Of a stretch of 64,000 nt of DNA, positions 44,038 through 56,014 are shown piece by piece. The DNA lies in NCBI GenBank assembly GCA_019915015.1, contig JAHBBC010000024.1, forward strand, positions 186,001 through 250,000, given 5' to 3'. The stretch's first letter is position 1, and each line of letters opens with the position of its first letter. The notes under the pieces were generated by a model. The model worked only from the letters and a program-made list of their open reading frames with translations, was not told where the DNA came from and made no database searches. This DNA comes from Auriscalpium vulgare. Its lineage: Eukaryota; Basidiomycota; Agaricomycetes; Russulales; Auriscalpiaceae. The position numbers and the translations under genes were made by a program.

Positions 44038-44583
44038 ATGCATTCTCACGTCGCGCTTGTGCTCCTCATTGCATCCACTGTGTCATCTTGCGCCGCAGCT
44101 GTACTCCCGTAAGCATTTGCATTACCGTCCCTGCCACTGTTGATACTGACATGCATCGGGCGGGATTAGCATGAACCGTGCATATGCTCGCGTTGGAGCG
44201 CATCAGCCGGCCCTATCTTCCCGCGATGCGCTCAACCTCGTCGACCTCAAAACTTTGAACGCTCGTGTTGACCCCGATTCCACCTCCGTACGATCTCAGC
44301 GTCGCGATGACGACGGGTTCAGATATATATTGGATCCCCCCGATAGAGGGCAGCCAGACATGCTAGGGCTTGGCGGTTCTGCAGATCCGGGCGACCATGA
44401 CGTGGACAAGACGAGCAGGTGTGCAGCATATTCGTGCCCAACAATATTCTACCGACTGACCGAGAGCTGTGTGCCTTCAGGCGTGTGCCTGCAAAACGGT
44501 TCGGCCTGCCGGACAATATAACGGTGGATCTGGTCCCAGAAGTCCTTGGGCATGCAGTTTCCTTGTCAACAAGTACTTCATAA
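44038..44583 (+). CDS. Small secreted protein C, diverged family member
   Basis: Three exons (44038-44108, 44170-44418, 44481-44583) at the same intron positions as genes A and B. Exon 1 is a signal peptide (MHSHVALVLLIASTVSSCAA). Exon 2 is longer than in the paralogues and acidic: RVGAHQPALSSRDALNLVDL, then RRDDDGFRYILDPPDRGQ and LGLGGSADPGDHDVDKTSR. Exon 3 encodes RVPAKRFGLPDNITVDLVPE and a Ser/Thr tail. The KR before FGLPDN aligns with ER before FDIP in genes A and B, and is a better Kex2 site. About 140 residues. The core peptide has diverged strongly while the signal peptide and gene structure are conserved, a pattern often seen in secreted precursors under diversifying pressure. Confidence 0.72.
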
Positions 44584-44835
44584 GAGCGATATCTACTCTA
44601 TATAGATAGGATGTCCCATTTGACCCAACATAAGACACTTCCATGCCCGACGCTACAAAACCGCGAACTAACGGTGGTCGGTTTATATGCTTTTATATGG
44701 TGGTCGGTTTGCATGGAAGAAGTTACGGCCGCAAACACCGTCTTCAGGCCGGCTCGGAGATTCAAACAACTTGATAACAACTGTCAAGCGTACGAAGTTC
44801 TAGGAGAGAACGAGCATGCCCTAGCAAGCATATGT

Positions 44836-45954
44836 CTACTGGGGTATGTAAAGCTTGCTGACGAGCCCATTTTGGGCGAGGATTTTGGCCTTGTAATCCC
44901 GCTCCACCTCCGCAAGGTCCCAGTTCGCAGAAAAATACCTAGAAAGCTAGCTTTGAGTAGAGATACAATCTGACCAGCTGACGACATACCGTCCACTGAG
45001 ATAGTCCGCCTTGCCGGAGGTGAGGTAAAGGAACGTCGCGGCCGGGAGTCCGACGGTGTCCACCCCGGGCGGCGCGGCCTTCGCGTCCTTGAGTAGCTGC
45101 GTGTCGATGCAGCCCGGGTCCACGTTGAAGACCTTGATTGCAGGGAACTCTAGAGAGTATCGCGTCGAAACACTGATGGCATAGTGGTATCGTGATACTT
45201 ACCGAGAGCAATGAGTTCGGCGATGCGGCCGAGGGCGTGCTTGGACGAAAGGTAGTCGCTGGCGGCAGGGAAGCGATGCTGAGCACCGGCAGATGTCACG
45301 ATCAAGATTTTCCCTTCGGTCTTGAGCAACTCAGGGATAGAGAAGCTAGCAAAACACGCAGTCAGTCTGCGCCAAAGATAGAAACGCAACAAACCATACT
45401 GGACAAAGTTATACACGCCGCGGACGTTGACTTCGAACACATTCCACCATCCGCTCGGATCCTTGCTCGTGAACACTTCGCTCACATTCAGCGCCTAACC
45501 CATGCAAAAATACAAAGCGTAGCTCACCTCCATCTATCGCACGCACTGTGCCTGCATTGGCGACTAAAACATCTAGCCTCCCGAATGTATTCACCGTCTC
45601 TGCGACGATCTCCCCCGCACGCTCCACGTCCGCTACGTCCGCGACGCATACCAAAACCCGCGCAGAGGGCACGGCCTTCAGAACGACGGCTTTGCTATCA
45701 TCAAGCGTGCTCTGCTGGCGTCCCACGAGCACGAGGGACGCCCCGGCGCGGGCATAGTAGAGCGCGGTCTCGCGGCCTATTCCGCGCGAGGCCCCCGTGA
45801 TCAACACGACTTTCCCGGAGAACGACTGTTGCTCGAAGAGCGCGGTAGGGTCGATCGTGGGATAGATGCTACGGACATAGTGAGCTCTCCTGTGCCACTT
45901 TGGTTTCATAAACTGGGGCTTACTCGTGGTGGAGGGTAACTTGAAGTGCTTCAT
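44836..45954 (-). CDS. Short-chain dehydrogenase/reductase (SDR)
   Basis: Starts at 45954 (MKHFKLPSTTSKPQFMKPKW). The Rossmann nucleotide-binding motif TGASRGIG follows VVLITG. The NAG motif is in LDVLVANAGTVRAIDG. The active site has Ser in VTSAGAQH and Tyr/Lys in YLSSK. After introns the gene continues FNVDPGCIDTQLL, PAATFLYLTSGKADYLSGRY and a last exon with WDLAEVERDYKAKILAQNGL ending LYIPQ at 44836. This is a classical SDR using NAD(P)H; the substrate cannot be read from sequence. All catalytic residues are present, so it is probably functional. The minus-strand start is roughly 100 bp from the P450 copy 2 segment. Confidence 0.9.
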
Positions 45955-46029
45955 CGAAACCGATTGGCATCGACATGTTGGGTGAGATACCTAAGTCCGC
46001 CGACCTCCTAGTGGCTTTATAGCGCACAA

Positions 46030-49000
46030 TCTCCCCGGCGCTGACGTAGAGCTGAACGTTGAACAGTCACTCAGTCACTTTACTCACCACATGCTACGTC
46101 ATATCTGACTCGGGTGTCGCGGGAGGGTGCTGGCGCCGGCTTTTGAGATCGCAGGACAACAAAACAGTAGACGAGAGCCGAAGAAGATGGCGTCCAGAGA
46201 GATGCTCTTCTGCGAAAGATCAGTACACTGTGTCTTCTCGCCCCGACCTGTGCAATTCGCAGTCACAATGGAGCACCGGTCTGCATGAATGAGATAGGGA
46301 GGTATGATGAAATACAACGAGCGACTGATGATGAGAGGATCAGCGCCAGGTAATCACCGCCGATCCAGATATTGAACGAATCTGATGTCGGAAACGTACC
46401 CAGGTCCGACTCGGAGGAAGCCGTACCTGGGTCCGACTCGCAGAAGCCTCAATACTCCCACTCCTTCAAACGAACGTCCGCCTCTGCCCTTCCTCCTCCA
46501 AAATCTTTACCACATCCACGTGCCGTGGGCGCACCCTGAAGTTGTACGGCTCCGGTCCGCGTGTCAAGCCGACATTCGTGTATTTGTCTGGATCTGGGAG
46601 AATTCCAGACGCCGGCGGCAGGATGTCGAAAGCCCAGATCAGACTTCACACAGCAGATTGTCAAAAGATGCGATGTATAATGATATGGACAGGAACTTGC
46701 CGTGCAACTATAATGAACGCAGACTGGAGGGCGACTTGCATGCCCGGGCAGATACGTCTTCCAAAGCCAAACGGCAGGTTGAAGTCCACGTAACGGGGAT
46801 CGATCTTGTCCTGACCGGCCTCGCTCTTTATGAGGAATCGCTCAGGGGTAAATACTTCGGGATTGGAGAACACAGTTGAGTCGCGGCACAAGGCGCTGGA
46901 GGGGGATGTTGTCAGGAAATCGGAGATACGAGACAGAAAGATAAGATAAGGGCACGTACTCAATGTTGCCGTAGACAACGGTTCCCTTCGGATATTGTAG
47001 CCCTCGTACACATTGTCGGCAGTGGCGGCATGTGGTACTGCAAGTGGCACAACAGGTCGAAATCTGATCACAGACGAGATGTTGGTGTCATAAAGCACTT
47101 AGGTGGTGTGGCAGTGACAGGCTCACCTAGTGGTCTCTTTGATGAATGCCGAAAGATACGGTAGGGACTTCTCGTCGTCGAATGTGGGAAGACGGCCATG
47201 GCCGACTACAGCGTCAAGCTCGACTTGAGCTTTCTTGAGAGCCTCGGGATACAGTAAGGCAAAGACTGCAAGATTCCGCAAATGTCAGCACCGGAAAGTC
47301 ATAAAACCCGCAGTACACTCACAATAGCATATTGCAGAGTAGCCAGTGTCTAAATATCCGTGAGCTCCTCACTATAGGTTCTAAGAAAAGACATATTACC
47401 GTATCAATCCCAGCGCTGAATGGCGCCGAAAGCGCATACGCCACCTCGACCTCGCTCAAGTCGTCACTCCCGGCCTTGGAGTTCGCGATGGCAGACACAG
47501 CCATGCAGTCCTTCGCAATTCCTGCCGCGAAACGTGACTTGACGTTGCGGAAGAAGGTCAGGTACGTGTTTGTGTCCTTCCTACGGATGCTCTCAAGCGG
47601 CGGGCGGAACCATTGCAGCGGTTTCTGAGATCAGATGTCGTTGAGATGTCACAGCAAGCGCGAATGAATTATGCGCACAGGCAGCCAGAGGAGAACGGGC
47701 CACTACAGAAATCGCAGAGTGATCAGCAAATTGGTACCCGGGCTGCGCGGAGAAAGGTATACGGACGGTCTCTACGAGATATCTCCCTGGAGAGCTGTAT
47801 GCACATTCAGTCGCGTCCTTAGACGTCATCGTCACAGACAAATTACTCACTTTGCTCTGCAATTATTGGCGGTCTCCTCAGTATAAGGGCCGTGAACCGA
47901 CTGTCCTTCTCACCTCTGATACTCTATATCGCTGGTCAATCTTTCGAGAACAGCTGGTGAAAGAGGACGGCATACCTTGCAGTGCCATGTAGTTCTGCTT
48001 GACCATATCATCATCGAGATTTCGCACCCGGCGCCCGTATGAGATACCCAACACCACGGAGGTGGCAAATCTCACGATACAACTAGTAAGCCGGAGAGCG
48101 TTTCGTTGAGTTGATTATATGCACCTTTGGAGAAGATTGTCGTGCTCATCCACGTCCACGGTGCGAAGCAGATCGCGCAGGAGGACGGTCGACTCGAGCG
48201 ACTGGTGCTCCCGGTGCTCATGCGCAGCGCGGCCATTCATGCCCGCGTGCTGCATCTGGTCATAGGCTCCCGTTCAGACGAGCTCGGTGAGATGCAACAC
48301 GGAGCTGTTGAGCGTACCTTTCGCCATTTCTTCCACATATCGCCGTACTGCATGCTCAGACCGCGCATGCTCCCCGAAAGAATCTCATGACTGAGACAGC
48401 AAAGACCGCGCCGAACACCCACGTCAGTCACAGAAGCGTAGTAGTTCGGCAACGGAGACTAACGCAACGATGAGTCTTGGACGATTTGAATAGATGTCCC
48501 CGCGTTTGACCAGCAGGTCTGTCGTCGCCTTCGCGTCGTTGAGCACTGGACTTATGCTTGAGCAGGCATGTAGTGTTGGGAACGCTTCACACGCACCAAT
48601 GACCTTCTTGAATCCAAGATTGAAAGAGAAGATCGGCCCTGAACGCGAGAAATGAGCGAGTTGAGAGCGCTAAGAGGCAACGCGCGCACCGTATTCCTTT
48701 CGCCAGCGATTGAAAACCGCGACAGTTTGTCCTGACGCCAACTCGCGAGAAGCATTGCCGCTCGGACCTGGTGGATCGATGTCCTTCCTGCGCCCAACGA
48801 GAGAAGAGTACAGCACTCCAGCGAGCACGAGCACCACGATAAGTGTCGAGAAAGCGGTCTGCGGTAGAACGGAGGAAAGGATGTATGACATGGCAGCAGA
48901 AGAAGAAGCCACGCACCCTCGATAGCCCACTATTATAGCAATCCGACTTCGGGGGGCGCTATGTCATCTCCGATTGATGGCGCGCGTCCATGAGAAGGAA

Positions 49001-49260
49001 GAACGTCAAGCAGCCTTGACGGTCGCTTGACGGTCGTGTCTTGGTCGTGTCTGGACATGAAAGTGAGACAGATCCACCACGATTTCATCAGTCTACGTGC
49101 TCATCGCGAGAGTATAGCTTTCGGAGGTGATTCACAGTGCGAAACATGTCCACCTGATCCTCCACTGTCTTGGATTACACCACAGCGCGCGAGGGAGAAG
49201 AGTTGGCATACCGTCAAAGGAGTCGGCCCGGACACGGCGCGGCCGCGGCCGACGGAGACC
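46030..49260. repeat. Segmental duplication, P450 segment copy 2
   Basis: Paralogous and co-oriented with 18230-21390 across flanks, introns and exons. The duplicated block begins near the shared CTGACGTAGAGCTGAACG-type sequence at about 46036 and ends near GGCCCGGACACGGCGCGG at 49224. Confidence 0.85.
46466..48891 (-). pseudogene. Cytochrome P450, frameshifted second copy
   Basis: All landmarks of the copy at 18604-21016 are recognisable: the anchor [57 protein letters not shown] and [14 protein letters not shown]. However, one T is missing near 46984-46988 relative to copy 1, so the beta-strand reading [13 protein letters not shown] becomes YNIRREP and runs out of frame. A second 1-nt loss near 46489 changes the C-terminus from [11 protein letters not shown] to GQRRTFV. 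Unless the first shift is bypassed by unusual splicing, no haem-binding protein can be made. Confidence 0.75.
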
Positions 49261-49789
49261 GCGGCCCGCTCGCTGAGCGCGCGAGCTATATAGTCCGTCG
49301 GCAAATGGGCGAGTCCCGAACACACTTCTGCAGTCGGAGAATTATTTGTTTGCTAAGTTTGTACCGTCTCGGAGTCCCGTCACATCTACAGTAGGTAGTA
49401 CTTATCTGGTGTACCTACGGACCAGGACCGGTGGCAACTGCAAGCGTCCCGGCGCCCCCTCAAATCCTTACACAAGGCGAACTCCTGCTATACTTCAACA
49501 TGATTCCTGTATTACTCCCTAAACATATCTTCCGCGCTATTGAACTCAGAAGGTTTCCTGCAGCGCAGCTTGTACTTTGGAGTGACGCGGTCGTTCGCAC
49601 CTCCACTTGCTGCAAAGCAACACGCTCTACCTGCTGGATCTAGCATCAAGGTGAACGATGCTGAAGAGCAGTGTCCGGGACACATACCGCGCAAACCTCG
49701 TGAGTGACCCGCTTCGCGTTAAGGCCAGACTCGGATGAAGACACCTGCGAAGCCACGGGCACTGACACTGTGAAACTGAGCGACTATCC
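49261..49789. other. No gene recognised
   Basis: Upstream flank of P450 copy 2, followed by short frames without a recognised family. Confidence 0.35.
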
Positions 49790-51440
49790 CTACGCCCCAC
49801 TATTGTACAGCATGCGCACGTCAACCCGGAACTCCACGCCAACCCTCAGCACGCATGATACGAGCTCATTTTGTAGTCCTGTTGACCCTCGCCCATGCTG
49901 GAGGAGCCATCGGGGTCTGTCTGACGCAGCTTCTTCTGTCGTCAGCCTCCATGAACACAAGAAATGAAGACGACGCACCGGAAGAGTACCCATGTTGACA
50001 GCATCGCCGTGGCTGAGTTCCAGTGTCTCGAATGGGCCGCTGGCGACGGGATTACTAACGGTGCCGGCGTTGCCAGTGTACGATGCGAATCGGATCCCAC
50101 TGCCCAAGTCCGCTTCAAGATCGTAAACATACTTCTGTTGCAGGTTGACGGTGATTCGGCAGCGATTGTTGAGGAGAACAAGAAGACTGTTAGAGTATAC
50201 TATGGGGTGCTTTCACTGTCAGCGTGCGCGGAGGGTAAGGTACGCTGAACGAACATTTTCCGAGAACGATTGCGGGGAAAAAGTGGAAGTTGTTGTGCTT
50301 GTAGACCAGAAACATAATCAGGTCAACAGTAGCAACGGCGGCTGGTAAGCGTGAGGGAGGAAGTATCAACGGTGTGAAGACGACTCAGCCTGTGAACGTA
50401 CCGGTGATCAAGCCTGTCGCGACACTCAAACGCAGTATCTGAGAGATAACGTCGGTCATCTCTTGGATGAGGCCCCGACGTCGAGCTAGGAGGTACTGCT
50501 CGCTCTCGTCAGCAAATCTCTTGCCACAGACAAATGAATTGAACACACCCAGGTAAGCATGCAGCTGCAGATGATTAGGTCGCACAAGGAAGCGCCGGCA
50601 AGCCAGACCTATACGTCCTTAATCATTGTCACTGCTCATTGAAGAGGTAAGACTGACACATACGAGTGTGACATTTTCCGTGGTGGCCTGGATATTAGAG
50701 TCGCTGCGTGTGTCCAAGTGCACGACGATACCAGCCGCGATTCCAGCGCCGCCAGATATTGCAGCAGTCTGAAATAACATGTATGAGCCGAGATAGTGCA
50801 GCGTTGAAGTAAACGATTGTGCGAACTGAGGTGATGACAATGCGCAGCAATTTCGAGCCGGTCAGAACAAAGATGCGGAAGGCGAAAAAAGACTGCACAG
50901 CGGCACTGACTACCGATGTCGTCGTCAGCGGCTCCTCGGAACAATCCAAAAGCGCACTAGGAGAACGTACTCATTCCAGTCATTAGAGGCAGACTGAACC
51001 ACACCGTCCCCAGATCTTGCAACTGATCCAAGTCACCCCATCCTGTCCCGAAGTTGGCAAATGCGGTCTGCGTGATCATCATCGTCTGCACGGTTTCAAG
51101 GATAAGCAGGCTATAGACAAAGTATTTGAGGCGCCACCTGTCGGCGGGGAAATGCAGGCTGTAGTAATCTGGTTGCGATTTTCGTGGCAGTCAGGTGGTG
51201 GTTGAGATGAAGGAAGACAGTGGAGACGTACATGTCTGGGCGCAAAGCACACAAAAAGCCCCCAGTTAAATAGAAACCCAAAGAGCTATGAACCATCACC
51301 GTCAGCAACCCGGCTTGAGCGACGACTGTGCTCACCTGTGGGACGGTACTGGCACACAACCGATTGTTAGAGCATCCACGAAACGTTAAGCTATGCACTC
51401 ACAAAACCGCGATGTTGTCGGGTATACCAGGAGCACGCAT
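49790..51440 (-). CDS. DUF6534-type multi-pass membrane protein
   Basis: Assembled from about seven exons. Start at 51440 (MRAPGIPDNIAV). Hydrophobic segments in order: LFGFLFNWGLF; ADRWRLKYFVYSLLILETVQ followed by TMMITQTAF and GWGDLDQLQDLGTVWFSLPL; SAAVQSFFAFRIFVLTGSKL; LHYLGSYMLFQTAAISGGAG; VISQILRLSVATGLITGTFT; and ATVDLIMFLVYKHNNFHFFP followed by AIVLGKLYSNSLLVLLNNR across a small intron. These match the layout of a membrane family found in large numbers in agaricomycetes and annotated only as a domain of unknown function. The C-terminal tail after residue about 300 is polar. The stop at 49790 is the end of the open frame, and the last exon boundary is less certain. Confidence 0.75.
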
Positions 51441-53445
51441 GTTACTTCCCTCGCAAGTGCATCAAGCTGTTGACTTAGACGAGCGTCGAGACCCGCAGCG
51501 GTGACGTGCGAGAAGGAAGTGAGACGTCCAAAGGTCTCCATCGCTCGATTGAGGATCTGTATTTATATTGACTGGCGGCGAGATATGTCCGTCAGAAAGC
51601 ACCCACAAGACGCCGCGCGGAATTGCGTACGGCAGGATTGCCGACCGTGAGGCGCATTGACCACCAGCCGTGGACCTGTGGTTGGCGCTCTCGGCACAAC
51701 GGCAGTTGTCCGCTGACATAGTCGGGAGCTAGCCGGATTGTCGCCTTGATCATTGAACAAGCAGTGGGGAGCAGCATCGCGTCACCCGGGCCAATAAGAT
51801 ATAGTTTGCACGGCGATCTCTCGCGATGTCCGCCTCCGGCTTGATGCCAGGGCCATGCACCGGCTACATTCAGGGCATCCAGAGCAAATACATAGAAGCA
51901 GACTTACATATTTAAATCGGCTCATCGGCATGATATTCGGAAACAGCCTAGGGCTAGTGTTCTTTCGTTGAGGACTCCGGCGCCCCGCGCTTTCTGAAGA
52001 CCACAAGAGGTATGGACCAAGACGTCATGACGATAGCATTCATATCCTTCGGTGCTTCCTGCGAGCTGCAGCTGCCACAGAGACCGGGGCGCTCCGTGTG
52101 TCAAATTGCGAGCGACTAAGATTGGGCTAAAGTCTATGATATTGCTCGACTAGGACACGGCGAGTAGCACGCACATGGAGCCCTGCGGTGCGAAGTAACA
52201 CCTGCACGCATTCACGTCAGTACTTCCCTGATGAAATAGAGCACAAAAGTGTATCCTACCGCCCTCCAACGCATTCTAGTGTGCTTATAATTGAAGCCTT
52301 GACCAACGCATCCTAGCCCGGCGGATATCATGGAAATGAAATTCGGCCGCATCGTATAGCTCTGCGTGATCTGTCAGAACGCCGCATGTCAGAACGCCGC
52401 ATTTCAGAATGTCGCATATGCCATTTTCGTCGTCAATTGGCTCGCTTCCGCACGGAGACTCACCGTCAGGGCTGCGCACGAGTCTCAGGAAACTCTGTGA
52501 GCAGCTTGGTGGTTCGTTGCATTCATGCAATGGCGCTGGCGCCTCCGATTGGTCCCCTGAGAGCTCACGACATGCGAGATATGCGGCATGAGCGTGGCGT
52601 GGCGCCCTTATGACACGATTAGAGTCAACCAAACAAAGACGCAACTGCGGAGTCGACATACAGATTGAATCTTTCCACTTCAAGTAACCTCCCGCATAGC
52701 AGCTTCGTCGCCACAACCGATCCGGCCCAGCTCCCTGTCACCGCGAGGTCCGCATCGAGTAACTGCCGGGCGTGCCTGTCGTCTACGAAGAGCCTGGGGT
52801 CAGGTTAATTGTTGTCTCCCATGCCGCTGACACTGTAAAAGCGGCAATGAGTCAGGTTGAAAAGAGACCGATAAAATCACAGTACTTTTCGTCCTTCTCG
52901 CATGACCTTATCCTCGACTCAAAGTGCTTCCACTCCCGCGGTTCATTCCCGTTCGTCGAAGCGAGTATCTGAGCGCGCTTAGAAGTCCAACTGCGCGGGT
53001 ACTCGCAGAGCTTGGCAAGAACTTGGTCGCTATATAGCCGCTATGTGAGTCGTACTTGGTGCAGGACAAGTGCAACCTCGTCTGAGAGGATAAATGGCGT
53101 TCTGGGTAGGGGATGGAATCAAATCTGAGTCGACGTCATCACGGAGGCACGTGGGAATTATTCGGGCGGCGCCCCGGTCGATCGCCGACAACCTCCGCAT
53201 AGCCATAGTGATATTCGTGCACCGAGGGCCGAACACAACATACTATGCAATAGAATTACAGGACATCCCAGCTGACGATCGTGCAAGAGGAAGTATATGC
53301 GCTATAGTACAAATTCACATTGGAGCTTCGACAGGTTGGCTCCCTCAATCAGAGTCTCCTGATGCCAGATCATAGGTGTTATGACGAGATAGATGCTACA
53401 AACGAAACGAACCTGGGACATACGCCGCAAAAACCAACAGACGGA
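51441..53445. other. No gene recognised
   Basis: Short frames only. The longest, minus strand 52285-52716, contains a 15-nt repeat and no family. 52978-53035 (GCGCGGGTACTC, then GAGCTTGGCAAGAACTTGGT) resembles 21413-21455 just upstream of P450 copy 1. Nothing else was recognised. Confidence 0.35.
52373..52417. repeat. Short tandem repeat, 15-nt unit x3
   Basis: GTCAGAACGCCGCAT occurs twice exactly, and the third unit TTCAGAATGTCGCAT is diverged. Confidence 0.88.
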
Positions 53446-54149
53446 TCACAGCCCGATCGCAGCGAACTGCTCACTGAGCAAGAACATCCTAGAGAACATC
53501 CTCACGCGCACCTTCCCCGCCGACAAGAAACCATACGTCAGCCAACTCTCATCCTCGCCCTTCTCGCCCCTCTTCGCTGCGATGTCCAACAACTCCTTGA
53601 TATCCTCGACGTCGACGTGCTGCTTCGCGCGGAGGTCCGGCCGCCGGAACGTCGCCATGCGGTGGTCCTCCCAGCCCTTCAGCTTCATGAGGATGAGCGT
53701 GAAGAGGGGCATGATCGGCACGTCGCGCACCCAGACGATGTGCAGGGGCGCGATCGTGGGGATCGTGAGCGTTGGCGGGATGAGGATGTCGACTTTGCAG
53801 GTGACGCCGCGACGATCGGGGATACGGGTCCAGAGGATCTTGTACGAGTTGCGCCAGTTGGTGGATGCGACGAGGTAGTAACTCGCGTCATCCGCGACGA
53901 TCATGCGCTTGACGTCCTCTTGGGAGTACATGTCCGAGCACATCACGACCATATCGATGTCCTGTGCGTGACCATCATGCATGGAGGAAAGGGCCGCGGA
54001 ATTAATGTACATACATTGGGTGTTCGTGTGGCGCCCCACAGCGCGGATGCTGCGCTCCCCATGAGGCAGCATGTCAGGCCCCGGTTGTTCAATATGTTGG
54101 CGGTCCGCTTTGCAACGGCCTCGATCTCCTGGGTAGTCGGCGTAGACAT
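53446..54149 (-). CDS. Nucleotidyltransferase-fold hypothetical protein
   Basis: Starts at 54149 (MSTPTTQEIEAVAKRTANIL). Exon 1 carries the helix-turn CCLMGSAASALWG, a G-S motif typical of nucleotidyltransferase-fold proteins. A roughly 55-nt intron (donor GTATGT) joins RTPN directly to DIDMVVM, placing the putative acidic pair D-x-D after the GS motif. A third acidic site is in CKVDILIPPTL. The rest includes PLFTLILMKLKGWEDH and DIKELLDIAAKRGEKGE, and ends at 53446. In agaricomycetes this is a common single-domain family of unknown function; the fold suggests nucleotide transfer or a degenerate relative. Residues look intact, and no partner gene is obvious. Confidence 0.7.
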
Positions 54150-54809
54150 GGGCGCTCGGGGTCAGGGAGAGGGCAGACGAGGAGGAGGGACGGCGCAAAG
54201 GGGAAGGGAAAGGGCATCAAGAAACGCCCTCGGAACGCCTTTATGCCTTCCAATTAGCACGTGGCAGAGAGATACATTTGGGAAAGCCTCGACGGCGCCA
54301 GAATGTGAAACAATGTGTCCGATAACGCAAAGAGGATTCGAAATCCTAGGAAGGTCTGCACAGGTCCGGATCGGGACAAGCATGCCGAAGGCAGATTGAT
54401 ATTAGGGGTGCGCGGTGGCAATCTGGCGACCATTGCGCGCGTCAAGAGTCGGTGGCGTTATGGCAAGTATCTCGTATGCAGTCGTCTGAACGCCGCTGAG
54501 CAAGAGTTTGTTAGAAGAAAAGATCGGCGTCGCAGCGTTGAGGAAGCAGGGCGAGCAAACTGACCAGGCGCCTTTCATCTCCGCGGTGTGCTGCCGAATA
54601 ATCGTCCGAGGCTGGATGCAAGCCTTACGTTCACAGGGCGCAAACGTCTATCGTACGCTCGATCAAAACTTCTGCGATTAAGGCTTGCGCGGCTAAGTAT
54701 ACAACAGAGTCAAATATACGTCATAATCTGCAGAACCAAACATCGTCAGTCAGCAGACAGCGAGCTCGAACGCGCGACTCACTTGAGGTTAGGGAACAAA
54801 TCGGGCCTC

Positions 54810-56014
54810 TTATCGCAAGTATACTGTGCCCGGCGCGACGCACGTCTGGTTCATCTTCGTCTTGATCGAAGATTGCGTGTTGACCGACTTGATGCTGGGT
54901 ACGCACGACTCCTCGCTGTAGCGTATGCTATCAGTGTCCTCAGTGGTCTGGACGACGTGGATTTCGAGCCGCGGCGATAGAGAGCGCGGGATCGAGAGCT
55001 GAGACTTCAAAGAGAAGCTGGGGTATGATAGTTTCGGTGCGAGTGACTTTGTCGAGCTGCGAGAGCGGTCGTCGGTGGGTTTCAACATGGGTGGTCGAGG
55101 TTCCGGTTCTGGGCCAGACTAGAAAGATCAACGTGAGATTGGAAACCCGGTTCGTTCATTGCAACGCACCTTGAGCCATTCAATCGCGCTGTGAAGCTGC
55201 ACACGGTAGGTGTCGACGACATATCCTAATGAAAGAAGAGGCCAGTCTGAGTCCTTAGACTCCAGCAGACCGGCGTATGTCTCCTCAATCGAGCTGTGTA
55301 CAAACATCAAATTCAGAAGAAAGAAAGGTGGAAGTCACGAACATCTTCAGGGCGTCCAGTCGGAACCGGACCGCACATGGCGCATGAATATGCATATCGA
55401 GCATATTAGTCCGTGCGCGGAGGCATGTGTCTGCGTACACTTCGCAAACAGCGAACACGGCATATCCCAGCTCGTCAATGAGAGGAGACAGCCCTTCGAC
55501 GTCCGCTGAGTCTTCCATGAAGAGCTGTGGAGACGTCAGCACGGGGAGATTGTCGCGTTATTTCGTCCGAGACTCACGCGGACCGTCTCCAGGGTGCGCA
55601 AGAGCGTGCTTGCGGTGTCGTGTATGGATGGAATGGGGAACCGCAGGGTGTTGTGCATGATACCGTCGAGAACGCGTGCCCACGCGCGAAGTGCGCTGCC
55701 AGCCGTGTCGTCGTCATGTCGACCGTGTGCCAATGGCGGCACCCCGCCATCTAACCAAAGCTCCATCTCCGCGAGCCATGGGGACGCTGCGTTGCCCTGC
55801 ATGGGCAGCAAAGACGCAGAGCTAGAGCAGCGGTGGTGTATCAGGAGGGATAAAGAGAAATGCAGAAGAATTTTACGCACTTGTTAGCTTCTAGGAACAA
55901 GCGCCAACCACCGACCGCCACGAGCGCCAGGAACGCATAGCCACCTGCCAGGATACAGCGAAGCGGAGGACGAGCCAGAGTTTTATGCCCCACCACTGAG
56001 CGGGTTCCAGTCAT
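54810..56014 (-). CDS. Membrane-anchored hypothetical protein
   Basis: Start at 56014: MTGTRSVVGHKTLARPP leads into one hydrophobic segment, CILAGGYAFLALVAVGGWRL, a likely signal anchor. Later exons read PWLAEMELWLDGGVPPLAHG, HDTASTLLRTLETVR; LFMEDSADVEGLSPLIDELG, YAVFAVCEVYADTCLRARTN; SIEETYAGLLESKDSDWPLL followed by SLGYVVDTYRVQLHSAIEWL; and a proline/serine-rich tail with PRSLSPRLEIHVVQTTEDTD ending TVYLR at 54810. Four introns with GT-AG ends join these in a consistent frame. No domain is recognised. The topology would place most of the protein on one side of an endomembrane or the plasma membrane. Confidence 0.6.

Noticed and set aside
52285..52716. 143-codon minus-strand ORF
   Set aside because: No family, no signal peptide, and it includes a short tandem repeat; not enough to call a gene.
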